Shown here: piece by piece, positions 34,790 to 43,683 of the stretch
How the letters are laid out: every line of letters begins with the position of its first letter
How positions within the stretch are numbered: position 1 is the stretch's first letter
Source of the DNA: Gemmatimonadota bacterium
GTDB taxonomy: Bacteria > Gemmatimonadota > Gemmatimonadetes > Longimicrobiales > Gaopeijiaceae
Direction: 5' to 3'
DNA length: 63,316 nt
Assembly: GCA_007121555.1 (NCBI GenBank)
Contig: SKKH01000160.1
Location: forward strand, 1-63,316
Notes under the pieces: model-generated
Told to the model about the DNA's origin: nothing
Database searches by the model: none
The model's input: the letters and a program-made list of their open reading frames with translations, nothing else
Program-made: the position numbers and the translations under genes

Positions 34790-36423
34790 GGTCGGTGCCC
34801 CTCTTCCGGTGGAGCGGACTCGGGGTGCCCGGACAGGGCCCGACCATTCGAGTCGTCGGCGTCCGCGTCGCGCCTCAGGATCCCTACCGTGCGAGACTCG
34901 GGGGTGAAGTACCGCTCGATCACCCCCGTCACGTCACGGGCCTCCACGGCCCTCATCCGGTCCTGGGACTCGAAGGTCCGCCGCCAGTCACCCCATAAGG
35001 CGTGAGAGCGACTGAGCTGAAACGCCAGGTTCAGGCTGGAGGTGAGCCGGCGCACCCCCGCGGCCTCCAACCGGCGGCGGACCCGCTCCAGTTCATCGGC
35101 GCTGGGGGGCTCGTGGCGGAGGCGGTCCAGCTCCTCGTAGATCACGGCCTCCACCTCCTCGGGGGTGTGGGGAGACCGGGGTGTCACCTGGATGGTGAAC
35201 AGCCCGGGGTATCGGCCGGCCGGAGTGGTGCTCGCCGTCACCGAGGTGGCCAGGCGCTCCTCTCTGATGAGCCGTCGGTGGAGCCGGGCGTCCTGGCCGG
35301 CGACCAGGAGGCTCGAGAGCACGCTGAGGGCGGGGGCGTCGGGGTGGTAGGTCGAGGGAATCTTCCACCCCAGGAGAAGCTGGGGTTCGGCGTCCCATCG
35401 GAGCTCCACCCTCCGCTCTCCTCGCTGCTCGGGCTCCCGGGCCAGCACCGGTGGGGGAGGATTCCCCCGCTCCATGGGTCCGAAGTAGTCCCGGGCCCAC
35501 ACCCTGGCCGAGTCGGCGTCGAAGTCGCCCACCATGGCCACGATGGTGTTGTTGGGGCCGTAGTACCGCCGGTAATAGCCCTCCACCTCGCGGCGCGAAA
35601 GGTTCTGGATGTCGGACATGTGTCCGATGGGAGCCACTCCGTAGGGATGGACCTGGAAGGCGGCGGCCATGTGGGCCTCCCAGAGCCGCCCGCCCGGGCT
35701 GGTGTCGATCCGGCTCCGGCGCTCCTCGGCGATGACGTCGCGCTCGGCGTAGAATTCGCGGAAGACCGGGTTGCGCATCCGGTCGGCCTCCATGACGAAC
35801 CAGAGCTGGGCCCGGTTGGACGGAAGCTCCACGAAGTACTCGGTGGCCTCGTAGTTGGTGGTAGCGTTGAGGCCCCGGGCTCCCGCCCGGGAGAGGATCT
35901 CGTCGAACTCTCCCCCCACCACGTGGACCCGGGCCGAATCCTCGAGGGCCCGTATTCGGGCCTCGAGCTGGGAGAGCCGCTCGTCATCGGGTTCAGGCAG
36001 TCGCCCCCGGGCCTGGACCAGCGAGTCGTGGGCCGCGTCCATCTGTTCGAAGAGCTGGAGTTCAGCCTCCAGGTTCCGCGTCCCGATGGTGGTGGTTCCC
36101 TTGAAGAGGAGGTGCTCCAGGAAGTGGGCGATCCCCGTGTGACCCAGCGCCTCGTTCACACTCCCCACGGGCACGTGGACCACGAACGACACGGTGGGAG
36201 CCCCGGGGCGAGGAAGGAGGAGGAAGTGCATCCCATTGTCCAGGGTGAACTCGTCGACCGGGAGGTGCACCTCCTGAGCCACCAGGCTCTTGGGACCGGG
36301 TGGAAGCACCCCTGGGGGGATCACCCCGGATACCAGCAGGAGGAGCAGGGGAGGGGCAAGACGGCCCCACCACCCGCCAATCATCCCTCGGGCTTGAGGA
36401 GCTTCCCGCTGGACGGGGATCAT
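34786..36423 (-). CDS. M16 family zinc metallopeptidase (active subunit)
   Basis: A 545-aa M16 peptidase with a signal peptide. The inverted zinc motif HFLEH is at residues 100-104, and the third ligand is in ERDVIAEERR. A long Gln/Glu-rich insertion separates them (EAELQLFEQMDAAHDSLV). C-terminal M16 features such as ATNYEATEYFVELPS and YYRRYYGPNNTIVAMVGDFD are present. It probably degrades small peptides or misfolded protein in the periplasm. The ATG at 36423 overlaps the mutM stop by 4 bp; an alternative ATG at 36384 would shorten the signal region. Confidence 0.9.
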   Translation of the reverse strand: MIPVQREAPQARGMIGGWWGRLAPPLLLLLVSGVIPPGVLPPGPKSLVAQEVHLPVDEFTLDNGMHFLLLPRPGAPTVSFVVHVPVGSVNEALGHTGIAHFLEHLLFKGTTTIGTRNLEAELQLFEQMDAAHDSLVQARGRLPEPDDERLSQLEARIRALEDSARVHVVGGEFDEILSRAGARGLNATTNYEATEYFVELPSNRAQLWFVMEADRMRNPVFREFYAERDVIAEERRSRIDTSPGGRLWEAHMAAAFQVHPYGVAPIGHMSDIQNLSRREVEGYYRRYYGPNNTIVAMVGDFDADSARVWARDYFGPMERGNPPPPVLAREPEQRGERRVELRWDAEPQLLLGWKIPSTYHPDAPALSVLSSLLVAGQDARLHRRLIREERLATSVTASTTPAGRYPGLFTIQVTPRSPHTPEEVEAVIYEELDRLRHEPPSADELERVRRRLEAAGVRRLTSSLNLAFQLSRSHALWGDWRRTFESQDRMRAVEARDVTGVIERYFTPESRTVGILRRDADADDSNGRALSGHPESAPPEEGHRP

Positions 36424-37250
36424 CGAGGCTCGGGTTGGCATCGGGGGCAGAGGAAGGCGGAACGGTTTCCGAATACGATCCGCTGGACCGTTCCCGGGCA
36501 TCGGGGGCACGAGGCCCCATCTCGTCCGTATACCCTGAGACGGGGTGCATAGCTCCCTTCCCACCCCTGGGCGGTCCGGTAGTCCCGAAGGGTCGTGCCC
36601 CTCGCCTCGACGGCCTCCCGGAGTACGGCCCGAATGGAACGATGCAGCCGCCGAGCCGCAGGCGGATCGATCCGAGCCGAGGGGGTGCGAGGGTGGATCC
36701 CGGCCCGGTGAAGAGCCTCGTTGGCGTAGATGTTTCCGATCCCCGCCACCTTCCGCTGGTCCAGGAGCCAGGAACGGACGGGGGAGATGGATCGACTCAG
36801 GGCCTCCGCGAGGGCTGCTGCGGTGAAGTGGGCTCCGAGGGGTTCGGGCCCGAGCTCGCTCGCCCACTCCGTGTACTCTTCGGGCGTGAGGAGCTGGATG
36901 CGCCCAAAACGTCGAACGTCATGGTAGATCAGCGCTCCCTCAGGATCGAGGGGGAAGACCAGCGCCGGATGGGTCGGGGGAGGGGACGGATCCTCGGAGG
37001 TACGGTGGAGGAGGCGTCCGGACATCCCCAGGTTCACCACCAGGCGCGCTGCAGGCTCGAGGTGGATCACGATGTTCTTCCCTCGGCGGGTGACCTCGGT
37101 GATCCGCCGGGTCTTCATCGACTCGGCCACGGTCCCGGGGTCGCCGTCCAGCACATCCGAGTGGATGACCCGGAGGCCGGTGACCCTCGCGCCCACCAGT
37201 GGGTCCCGGAGACCTCGCACGATGGTCTCGGCTTCTGGGAGTTCCGGCAT
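36420..37250 (-). CDS. mutM: Formamidopyrimidine-DNA glycosylase MutM (Fpg)
   Basis: A 276-aa bifunctional glycosylase/AP lyase that removes 8-oxoguanine. It starts MPELPE (catalytic Pro2, Glu3), has a conserved Lys in the RRGKNI segment (about K58), and ends in a complete zinc finger (CPRC, 16 residues, CPRC). Length is as expected. It follows purD by 20 bp and is coupled to the M16 peptidase gene. Confidence 0.95.
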   Translation of the reverse strand: MPELPEAETIVRGLRDPLVGARVTGLRVIHSDVLDGDPGTVAESMKTRRITEVTRRGKNIVIHLEPAARLVVNLGMSGRLLHRTSEDPSPPPTHPALVFPLDPEGALIYHDVRRFGRIQLLTPEEYTEWASELGPEPLGAHFTAAALAEALSRSISPVRSWLLDQRKVAGIGNIYANEALHRAGIHPRTPSARIDPPAARRLHRSIRAVLREAVEARGTTLRDYRTAQGWEGSYAPRLRVYGRDGASCPRCPGTVQRIVFGNRSAFLCPRCQPEPR

Positions 37251-37270
37251 GACGGGGAGGGGCGCTGCCG

Positions 37271-38548
37271 TCAGGAGGGGGTCAGGGCTCGCCAGCCGAT
37301 GTCGGTCCGGTAGCTCTTTCCCTCGAAGGCGATGGCCTCGACCCCTTCGAGGCTCCGGGCTCGGGCCTCCTCCAGATCCTGACCCAGCCCCACCACCGAC
37401 AGGACCCGTCCCCCGGCTGTGACCAGGGTGTCATCCTCCCAGCGGGTGCCGGCATGGAAGACGAGAAGGTCGTCTCGCTCCTGGAGCTCAGGGGCGATCG
37501 TGATGGCTCGACCGGTCTCGTAGGCCCCGGGATACCCCTGGGAGGTGAGGACGGTGTTGAGGGCCGAGCGACCATCCCAGCGGATCTCGACTCCGGCGAT
37601 GCTGCCCCCTCGAGCCACCGCCACCAGGGGCTCGAGGATCGAGTCGTCGAGGAGGGGAAGGACCACCTGGGCCTCGGGATCGCCGAAACGGCAGTTGAAC
37701 TCCACGACCTTGGGTCCTGCGGGGGTGGACATGAGGCCGGCATAGAGGACGCCTCGGAAGGGACTGGCCGAGCCCTCCAGGGCATCGAGGATCGGGAGGA
37801 AGATGTCTTCCTTCACCGTTCGCAGGAGCTCATCCGACGCCAGAGCGATGGGCGCATACGCCCCCATCCCCCCGGTGTTGGGACCCGTGTCTCCTTCTCC
37901 CACCCGCTTGTGGTCCTGGGATGGAAGCAGGAGAGAGACGTGGCGGCCATCGGTGAGGCCGAAGACGGAGAGCTCCTCGCCCTCCATGAACTCCTCCACG
38001 ACGATTTCGGCCCCAGCGTCACCGAAGGCCCGTTCCTCCAGCATCTCCCGAGCCGCCTCCAGTGCCTCTTCCACAGTGGAACAGATGATGGCACCCTTGC
38101 CGGCGGCCAGTCCCGAAGCCTTGACCACCAGCGGCACCGGATGCTCCCGGATATAGGCTTCGGCGTCGGCCCAGCGACGAAAGCAGCGGTATCCGGCCGT
38201 CGGAACGCCGACCCGCTCCATGAGCTCCTTGGCGAAGGCCTTGGAGGACTCGATCCGGGCCGCCGTCGAGGTGGGGCCGAAGATGGGCAGCCCCCGCTTC
38301 CGGAAGGTCTCGACGATTCCTCCGGCCAGGGGCTGTTCCGGACCCACCACTGTGAGCGAGATCCCACGTCCTTCCGCCCAGGAGGCCAGACCCTCCGCGT
38401 CGGTGGGAGCCAGGTCCACCCCCTGGGCCAGCGGAGCCATCCCGGGATTGGGACGAGTGGCGAAGAATTCTGCCGAGGGCGCATCCCGCCTCAGCTTCCA
38501 GAGGAGGGCGTGCTCCCTCCCACCGTGACCGACAATGAGGATCTTCAT
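37271..38548 (-). CDS. purD: Phosphoribosylamine-glycine ligase PurD
   Basis: A 425-aa ATP-grasp ligase, the second step of purine synthesis. Motifs: MKILIVGHGGREHALLWKL, VGPEQPLAGGIVE, LVVKASGLAAGKGA, GGMGAYAP, and FNCRFGDPEAQVVLPLL near the end. The ATG at 38548 gives the canonical N-terminus; the frame is open 12 codons earlier. It lies 42 bp after the fused hydantoinase gene. Confidence 0.96.
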   Translation of the reverse strand: MKILIVGHGGREHALLWKLRRDAPSAEFFATRPNPGMAPLAQGVDLAPTDAEGLASWAEGRGISLTVVGPEQPLAGGIVETFRKRGLPIFGPTSTAARIESSKAFAKELMERVGVPTAGYRCFRRWADAEAYIREHPVPLVVKASGLAAGKGAIICSTVEEALEAAREMLEERAFGDAGAEIVVEEFMEGEELSVFGLTDGRHVSLLLPSQDHKRVGEGDTGPNTGGMGAYAPIALASDELLRTVKEDIFLPILDALEGSASPFRGVLYAGLMSTPAGPKVVEFNCRFGDPEAQVVLPLLDDSILEPLVAVARGGSIAGVEIRWDGRSALNTVLTSQGYPGAYETGRAITIAPELQERDDLLVFHAGTRWEDDTLVTAGGRVLSVVGLGQDLEEARARSLEGVEAIAFEGKSYRTDIGWRALTPS

Positions 38549-38590
38549 GGGGCGAACACTATCCGGAGAAAAGAGGACTGTCAAAGCCCA

Positions 38591-41500
38591 TCACGGGCTC
38601 CTGCCCCACCCCCCACCCCCCGGGGTCTCCAGGATGAGGCGATCGCCGGGCTTCACTTCGGCCCCCCCGATGGGAGGCAGTTCCACCTCCCGCCCGTCCG
38701 CGCGAACGACTCGATGTCGCCCTCGGGCGCCTGGGGCACCTCCCTTTCGGCCATAGGGTGGCACGACCCGGTGCTGGCCCAGCACGGACAGCGAGAGGGG
38801 TCGCAGAAAGCAGAGTTCGCGAATGACCCCGTCCCCTCCCGTCCACCGGCCCGACCCTCCCGATCCGGACCGCAGACCGAAGCGTTCGACCCTCACAGGG
38901 TAGCGACGCTCCAGGACCTCGACGTCGGTGATGGCCGTGTTCGTCATGTGGACCTGGGTGGCATGGGGCCCGTCGGATCCCGGTCCCGCCCCGGCCCCAC
39001 CGGCCACCGTTTCGTAGTAGGAACTCGAGTCGTCCCCGAAGAGGACGTTGTTCATGGTGCCCTGGCTGCAGGCCGCCACTCCGAAGGGCTTGAGCAGGGT
39101 GTCCACCAGCCGCTGGCTCGTCTCGATGTTCCCCCCCACGACGGCGGGACATTCCCATGGGTCGGAGGGGAAGCGGGGGTTGAGGATTCCTGTGGGAAGG
39201 AGGAGGCGAACGGGCTCCATGAGTCCCTCGTTCAGCGGGAGGTCGGTCCGAGCCAGAAGTCGGAGGACGTAGAGCACCGCGCTTCGCGTGATCGCCTCGG
39301 TGGCGTTCAGGTTCCCCGGATGCACGCCGGCCGACCCCTCGAAGTCGAAGGTGGCCTCCCCGCCCTGGATCCGGATCGTCACTTCCAGGGACGTTCCGTC
39401 GTCCAGCATCTCCCTGGCCCGGTACGATCCGTCCTCCATCTCACCGAGGATCCGGCCCATGCGTCGAGCGGCACGGGTCCTCAGCTTCGTCATGTGCCGC
39501 TGGACCACCTCACGCCCCTCCTCGAGGCTGAGGGACCGAAGGAGGTTCGCCCCCATGTGGTTCGCCGCCACCTGGGCGGCGAGGTCCACCAGGTTTTCCT
39601 CCACGGCCCTGGAGGGATGGGGTCCGGAGCTGAGGAGCTCCCGCATCCCTTCCCAATCCGCCTCTCCCGAACGGACCAGGTGGCAGGGGGGAATCACGAC
39701 CCCCTCCTCGGCCAGCGTCCGCGCCTCGGGAGGCATGGAGCCGGGGCGGGAGCCGCCGATCTCGGCATGGTGGGCCCGGCTCGCCACGTATCCCAGGAGG
39801 GTCGAGCCGTCGGCCTGGGACGGAGTGGTCTCCTGGAAGACGGGCGTGATCACCGTCACGTCGGGGAGGTGGGATCCGCCGTGGCCCGGATGGTTGGTCG
39901 CCACCACGTCTCCGGGGGACATCTCAAGGGTCTCCGCCACGGCCCGGACGCAGACGCCGAGGGCACCCAGGTGAACGGGAATGTGGGGGGCGTTGGCCAC
40001 GAGTCGGCCCCGGGGGTCCAGAAGGGCACAGGAGAAATCCCGACGCTCCCGGATGTTCACGGAGAGGGCGGTCCGACGGAGCTGGGCGCCCATCTCTCCC
40101 ACGAGGGCCTGGAAGCGCTGGACGAAGAGCTCCTCCTGGACGACGGGATGCTCGGAGGCGAGGTCCTGGAAGGAGCCCTTCCCGGGCTCGTCAGAGGTCA
40201 GATCCAGGGTGCCATCGGCCAGCACGACGCCCTTCCACCCAGGCGGGACCACCACGGAGGTGTGGGGTCCCCGGACGAGGCCGGGGCCGCCCAGCGTCAT
40301 CCCCGGTGCCAGTCCCTCGGCGTCCCAGATCGACACCTCCTGCCAGCGTCCCTGAAACCAGCTGCGTTCTCCTCGGACTCCGGGTGCGTTGATGGGATCG
40401 GGCCGAGGGAGGGCGGACACGGGCTCGCGATGGGCCGCCGCGGTGACCCGGACCGATTCGACTTCCACCTCGCGGTCCCGGACCCTGTGACCGAAGACCC
40501 CTTGGTACGCACGCTCAAAGGCCTCGAGAAGGGCCTGGCTCTGGAGTTCCTCCCCCTTCCGGGGAAGGGGGACGGGGAGGGTGGACTCCTGACCCCGGTA
40601 GCGGAGGTGGGCCGTACGGGAGCGGATCCGGACCTCGGGCTCCGGCACCCCTTCCTCCACCACCCCGGCCCGGGCCTCCTGAGCCAGTTCATCGAGAAGG
40701 TCGATCAGGGGAGCACCGGCGAGCTCGCTCAGAGGCCTCAACAGCTCCCCGATGGCGAACCGCTCCACCACGGCGTGACCCAGGCCGACGGCACTGAGGA
40801 CGCCGGCGCTGGCGGGGACGAGCACCCGGCCGACGCCCAGTCGATCGGCGAGTTCGCAGGCGTGCTGAGGGCCGGCGCCCCCGAAGGCCACCATGGCGTA
40901 TTCGGTGGGATCGTAGCCCTTTCGGACCGAGATCCGTCGGACCGCGTCGGCCATGCGGTCGTTGGCCAGTTTCAGGAATCCCTCCAGGAGGTCTTCGAGG
41001 GACGGGGAGGGACCTGGGAGATCGCGAGCGGCGGCGAGCTCCTCCTCGGCTCGGGCTCGGGCCGCGGCCCGGTCCACCGGAATCTCGAACCGGGCTGGAT
41101 CGATCCGGCCGAGCAGGAGATTCACATCGGTGAGAGTGAGGGGACCGCCGGCCCCGTAGCAGGCGGGCCCCGGGTGGGCTCCGGCGCTCCCGGGGCCCAC
41201 CTGGAGTCCATCGGGGCCCACCTCACAGATCGATCCTCCTCCGGCTGCAACGGTTTCAATCGCCAGCGCCGGACTGCGCAGCCGGGTGGTGCCCACCTGG
41301 TGCTCCTCTACCACCTCAGGGCCGTCGTCGCAGCGGGCTACGTCGGTGCTGGTCCCCCCCATGTCCAGTGTCAGTACCTGGTCGGTACCCGCCCGCCGGC
41401 CGATCAGGGCGGCGCCCATGACGCCTCCGGCCGGGCCGGACAGGAGGGTCTCCCGGGCCCGTATCCCCTCGCCCCGGGTGAGTCCCCCTGAACTGGTGAG

Positions 41501-42499
41501 GATCAGGACTCGATCGCCCGGGATCCCCGCCAGGACGTCCTCCACGTAGCTGGCGATCACCGGGCTCAGAGTGGCTTCCACCACCGTGGTCTCGGCGCGT
41601 CGGAGGAGGTGGGAGAAGGGAGCCGCCTCCGAAGAAGCGACCACGCACTCCAGGCCCCGATCCCGGAGGAGCCGGCTCACCTCCTCCTCATGGTCCGGAT
41701 GTCGAGGTGAATGGAGGAGCACCACGGCGGCGGCCTGAATCCCGGCGTCCAGCAGCGCGTCGACCCGGGTGCCCAGGCCTTTCAGGTCCAGGGGGGTCAC
41801 GACGGTCCCGTCCACACCTCGGCGTTCCGTCACCTCCGCCACCTCCCGGGTGAGCGGTGCGGGACGGCTTCGGAGAGGGTCGAAGAGGTCTGGCCGGGTC
41901 TGGTCCCCGATTCGAAGCAGGTCCCCGAACCCCCGAGTGATGAAGAGGGCGGTCGGAGCCCCGGTCCGCTCCAGGAGCGCGTTGGTGGCCCGGGTCGTGG
42001 CCAGGCGAAGACGAAGGGAGTCGGGGAGGGGTGTGTTCGCCGGGGTGCCGGTGACGAGGCGGGCGGCCAGGAGCGGGGCCGGCTCGGAGGTCCGGAACTC
42101 CACGGCGTCGCCCTTCGAGGGCGGGCGGGCCGGCTCGGAGGCAGGTGGACCCTGGCTGGCCGCGTCGTCCTTCGGCAAGGGCTCGAGTTGCACACGGCCA
42201 TCGGAGGGATCGAAGCCCGCGACCCGACCCAGGAGCCGGCCGTCGCGCTGCTGGTGAAGGGTACAGCCGGTCACCAGGTCCACGGGGCCGGCCCAGGGCG
42301 CCTCGATGCGCACACTGAAACCGGGTCCGGACTCCACGACACGAGCCCGAAGGGCGCTCGTCGAGAGCACCTTCACCCGCCGGGTCCGCCCCTCGGGGTC
42401 CAGGGCCACGCAGTCGGTGAAGGTGCCTCCGGTGTCGATCCACACGTCCCACCGACCCGACCCCGTCCTTCCGGGCAAGACGTCCTCCGAGGTCACCAC
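38591..42499 (-). CDS. Fused hydantoinase A/B (5-oxoprolinase-type)
   Basis: A 1302-aa single chain with both halves of hydantoinase/5-oxoprolinase. The HyuA-like N-terminal half (about 15-780) has ATP-site motifs WIDTGGTFTDCVALD and LTLDMGGTSTDVARC. The HyuB-like C-terminal half (about 790-1300) has QALVGEMGAQLRRTALS and VATNHPGHGGSHLPDV. Such fused enzymes usually open 5-oxoproline with ATP (glutathione and peptide recycling), though the family also includes carboxylases acting on other substrates. A Pro/Ser/Ala-rich insert (PPASEPARPPSKGD) interrupts the N-terminal half. GTG start, 7-bp overlap with the M48 gene. Confidence 0.92.
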   Translation of the reverse strand: MVTSEDVLPGRTGSGRWDVWIDTGGTFTDCVALDPEGRTRRVKVLSTSALRARVVESGPGFSVRIEAPWAGPVDLVTGCTLHQQRDGRLLGRVAGFDPSDGRVQLEPLPKDDAASQGPPASEPARPPSKGDAVEFRTSEPAPLLAARLVTGTPANTPLPDSLRLRLATTRATNALLERTGAPTALFITRGFGDLLRIGDQTRPDLFDPLRSRPAPLTREVAEVTERRGVDGTVVTPLDLKGLGTRVDALLDAGIQAAAVVLLHSPRHPDHEEEVSRLLRDRGLECVVASSEAAPFSHLLRRAETTVVEATLSPVIASYVEDVLAGIPGDRVLILTSSGGLTRGEGIRARETLLSGPAGGVMGAALIGRRAGTDQVLTLDMGGTSTDVARCDDGPEVVEEHQVGTTRLRSPALAIETVAAGGGSICEVGPDGLQVGPGSAGAHPGPACYGAGGPLTLTDVNLLLGRIDPARFEIPVDRAAARARAEEELAAARDLPGPSPSLEDLLEGFLKLANDRMADAVRRISVRKGYDPTEYAMVAFGGAGPQHACELADRLGVGRVLVPASAGVLSAVGLGHAVVERFAIGELLRPLSELAGAPLIDLLDELAQEARAGVVEEGVPEPEVRIRSRTAHLRYRGQESTLPVPLPRKGEELQSQALLEAFERAYQGVFGHRVRDREVEVESVRVTAAAHREPVSALPRPDPINAPGVRGERSWFQGRWQEVSIWDAEGLAPGMTLGGPGLVRGPHTSVVVPPGWKGVVLADGTLDLTSDEPGKGSFQDLASEHPVVQEELFVQRFQALVGEMGAQLRRTALSVNIRERRDFSCALLDPRGRLVANAPHIPVHLGALGVCVRAVAETLEMSPGDVVATNHPGHGGSHLPDVTVITPVFQETTPSQADGSTLLGYVASRAHHAEIGGSRPGSMPPEARTLAEEGVVIPPCHLVRSGEADWEGMRELLSSGPHPSRAVEENLVDLAAQVAANHMGANLLRSLSLEEGREVVQRHMTKLRTRAARRMGRILGEMEDGSYRAREMLDDGTSLEVTIRIQGGEATFDFEGSAGVHPGNLNATEAITRSAVLYVLRLLARTDLPLNEGLMEPVRLLLPTGILNPRFPSDPWECPAVVGGNIETSQRLVDTLLKPFGVAACSQGTMNNVLFGDDSSSYYETVAGGAGAGPGSDGPHATQVHMTNTAITDVEVLERRYPVRVERFGLRSGSGGSGRWTGGDGVIRELCFLRPLSLSVLGQHRVVPPYGRKGGAPGARGRHRVVRADGREVELPPIGGAEVKPGDRLILETPGGGGWGRSP

Positions 42500-43563
42500 C
42501 CGGCGCCGGGTCGGTCGCCTCCGCCCCTGAGGGTCTCGAAGATGGAATCGCGCATCTTTCGGGCCGCCGACGTGAGGTCATCGACGAACTCGCGAGCCTC
42601 CTTCTGATAGGCCGCGGCGGCGTCGCCGAAGTCCTCGGTGTAGGGGGTCTCGGGGTCGTCCCGGCGGACGTAGTCTCCCCGCAGTACCCGATCGTACTCC
42701 CCGCTCTCCAGCCACTGCCGAAGCTCGGACACGCGGAGCACGTAGAAGGGGTGGGTCGTGCCCAGGAGGTTCAGCACCTTGAAGACCGAGTCGGCCACGT
42801 CTTCACTCTCCCGGTACGCTTCCGCCTGCTCCAGGAACGCGGTCACGTTCATCTCGTCGGGTCGCCCACCACCGGCCATCTTCAGCATGGCCCGGTAGAC
42901 GACTCGGGGATCCTGGACCCCCAGGAGACCGGCTCGGTCGGCGGAGAGTTCGCTCTTCCGATACCATTCGAGGAGGGCGATGAGGATGCCCCTGGCCGCC
43001 AGCCCCACAATGGGAAATCCCCGTTCGGCCAACTGGACGAGGATCACGAGCATCGTCCGGTACAGGACATGGCCGCTGAGGATGTGGCCCACCTCATGGG
43101 CCATCACGTACTGGAGCTCGTCGTCATCCAGGAGGTGCACCGTGCCCGAGTTCAGGAGCACGAAGGGCTTGTCCATCCCGTAGGCCCCGGCGTTCACCAT
43201 GGGGGTCTGGGAGACGAAGAGGGGATAGGGCTCGGGGGCGTCCAGCGTGCGCAGCACTTCCTGATAGAGCTGATGCACGTGTCCAAACTGCCGATGTGAG
43301 ACCTCCACCGAGTTCGCCTGGAAGGCCAGTCGGATGGGCTTCTCCCCGAAAAAGCCGAAGAGCTTGCGCAGCACCTCGTCGAAGATGGGGATTCCCCGCA
43401 GGGCGTGGAGGGCGGCCCGATCCGCAGGGTGCTCCCAGGTCCGGGAGGAGATTCCCGTGAGGATGCGGCGGGAGCGAGCATCTTCAGTCCCTTGTTCGGG
43501 GCTGTCGTGGGGGTCCCGGCCGGAGCCGTCAGCCGGGTCGCCGGATGGATCGTTGGTCTGCAT
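42493..43563 (-). CDS. M48 family zinc metalloprotease
   Basis: A 356-aa protein with the M48 zinc motif HEVGH, in QYVMAHEVGHILSGHV (about 185-200), and a following Glu-containing segment ELSADRAGLLG as third ligand. The N-terminal part is acidic and probably disordered, with no clear signal peptide; hydrophobic stretches (about 207-230) suggest membrane contact. The family processes or degrades membrane or periplasmic proteins. The ATG at 43563 has AGGAG upstream and is preferred over an ATG 32 codons earlier. Confidence 0.87.
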   Translation of the reverse strand: MQTNDPSGDPADGSGRDPHDSPEQGTEDARSRRILTGISSRTWEHPADRAALHALRGIPIFDEVLRKLFGFFGEKPIRLAFQANSVEVSHRQFGHVHQLYQEVLRTLDAPEPYPLFVSQTPMVNAGAYGMDKPFVLLNSGTVHLLDDDELQYVMAHEVGHILSGHVLYRTMLVILVQLAERGFPIVGLAARGILIALLEWYRKSELSADRAGLLGVQDPRVVYRAMLKMAGGGRPDEMNVTAFLEQAEAYRESEDVADSVFKVLNLLGTTHPFYVLRVSELRQWLESGEYDRVLRGDYVRRDDPETPYTEDFGDAAAAYQKEAREFVDDLTSAARKMRDSIFETLRGGGDRPGAGW

Positions 43564-43638
43564 CGTCGTCTCCTGGAGGTGCCCGCCGGAGCGGGGGAGG
43601 GTGGAAGGAGCCCGGTCCGGGTGAGAAGGTCCGATTCG

Positions 43639-43677
43639 CCCGAGGGCGCCTGTCTTCAAGTACGGTCGGCCCTCGGG
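43639..43677 (-). other. 9-bp hairpin between the unknown membrane gene and M48 gene
   Basis: CCCGAGGGC (43639-43647) pairs perfectly with GCCCTCGGG (43669-43677) around a 21-base loop. On the minus strand it starts 7 bases past the stop of the upstream gene. No T-run follows. Terminator or processing hairpin. Confidence 0.45.
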
Positions 43678-43683
43678 GAAGTT

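Noticed and set aside
37454-41491. A 1345-codon open frame on the plus strand
   Set aside because: It lies antisense to the fused hydantoinase and purD genes, which have clear motifs. Long antisense frames are common in GC-rich DNA.
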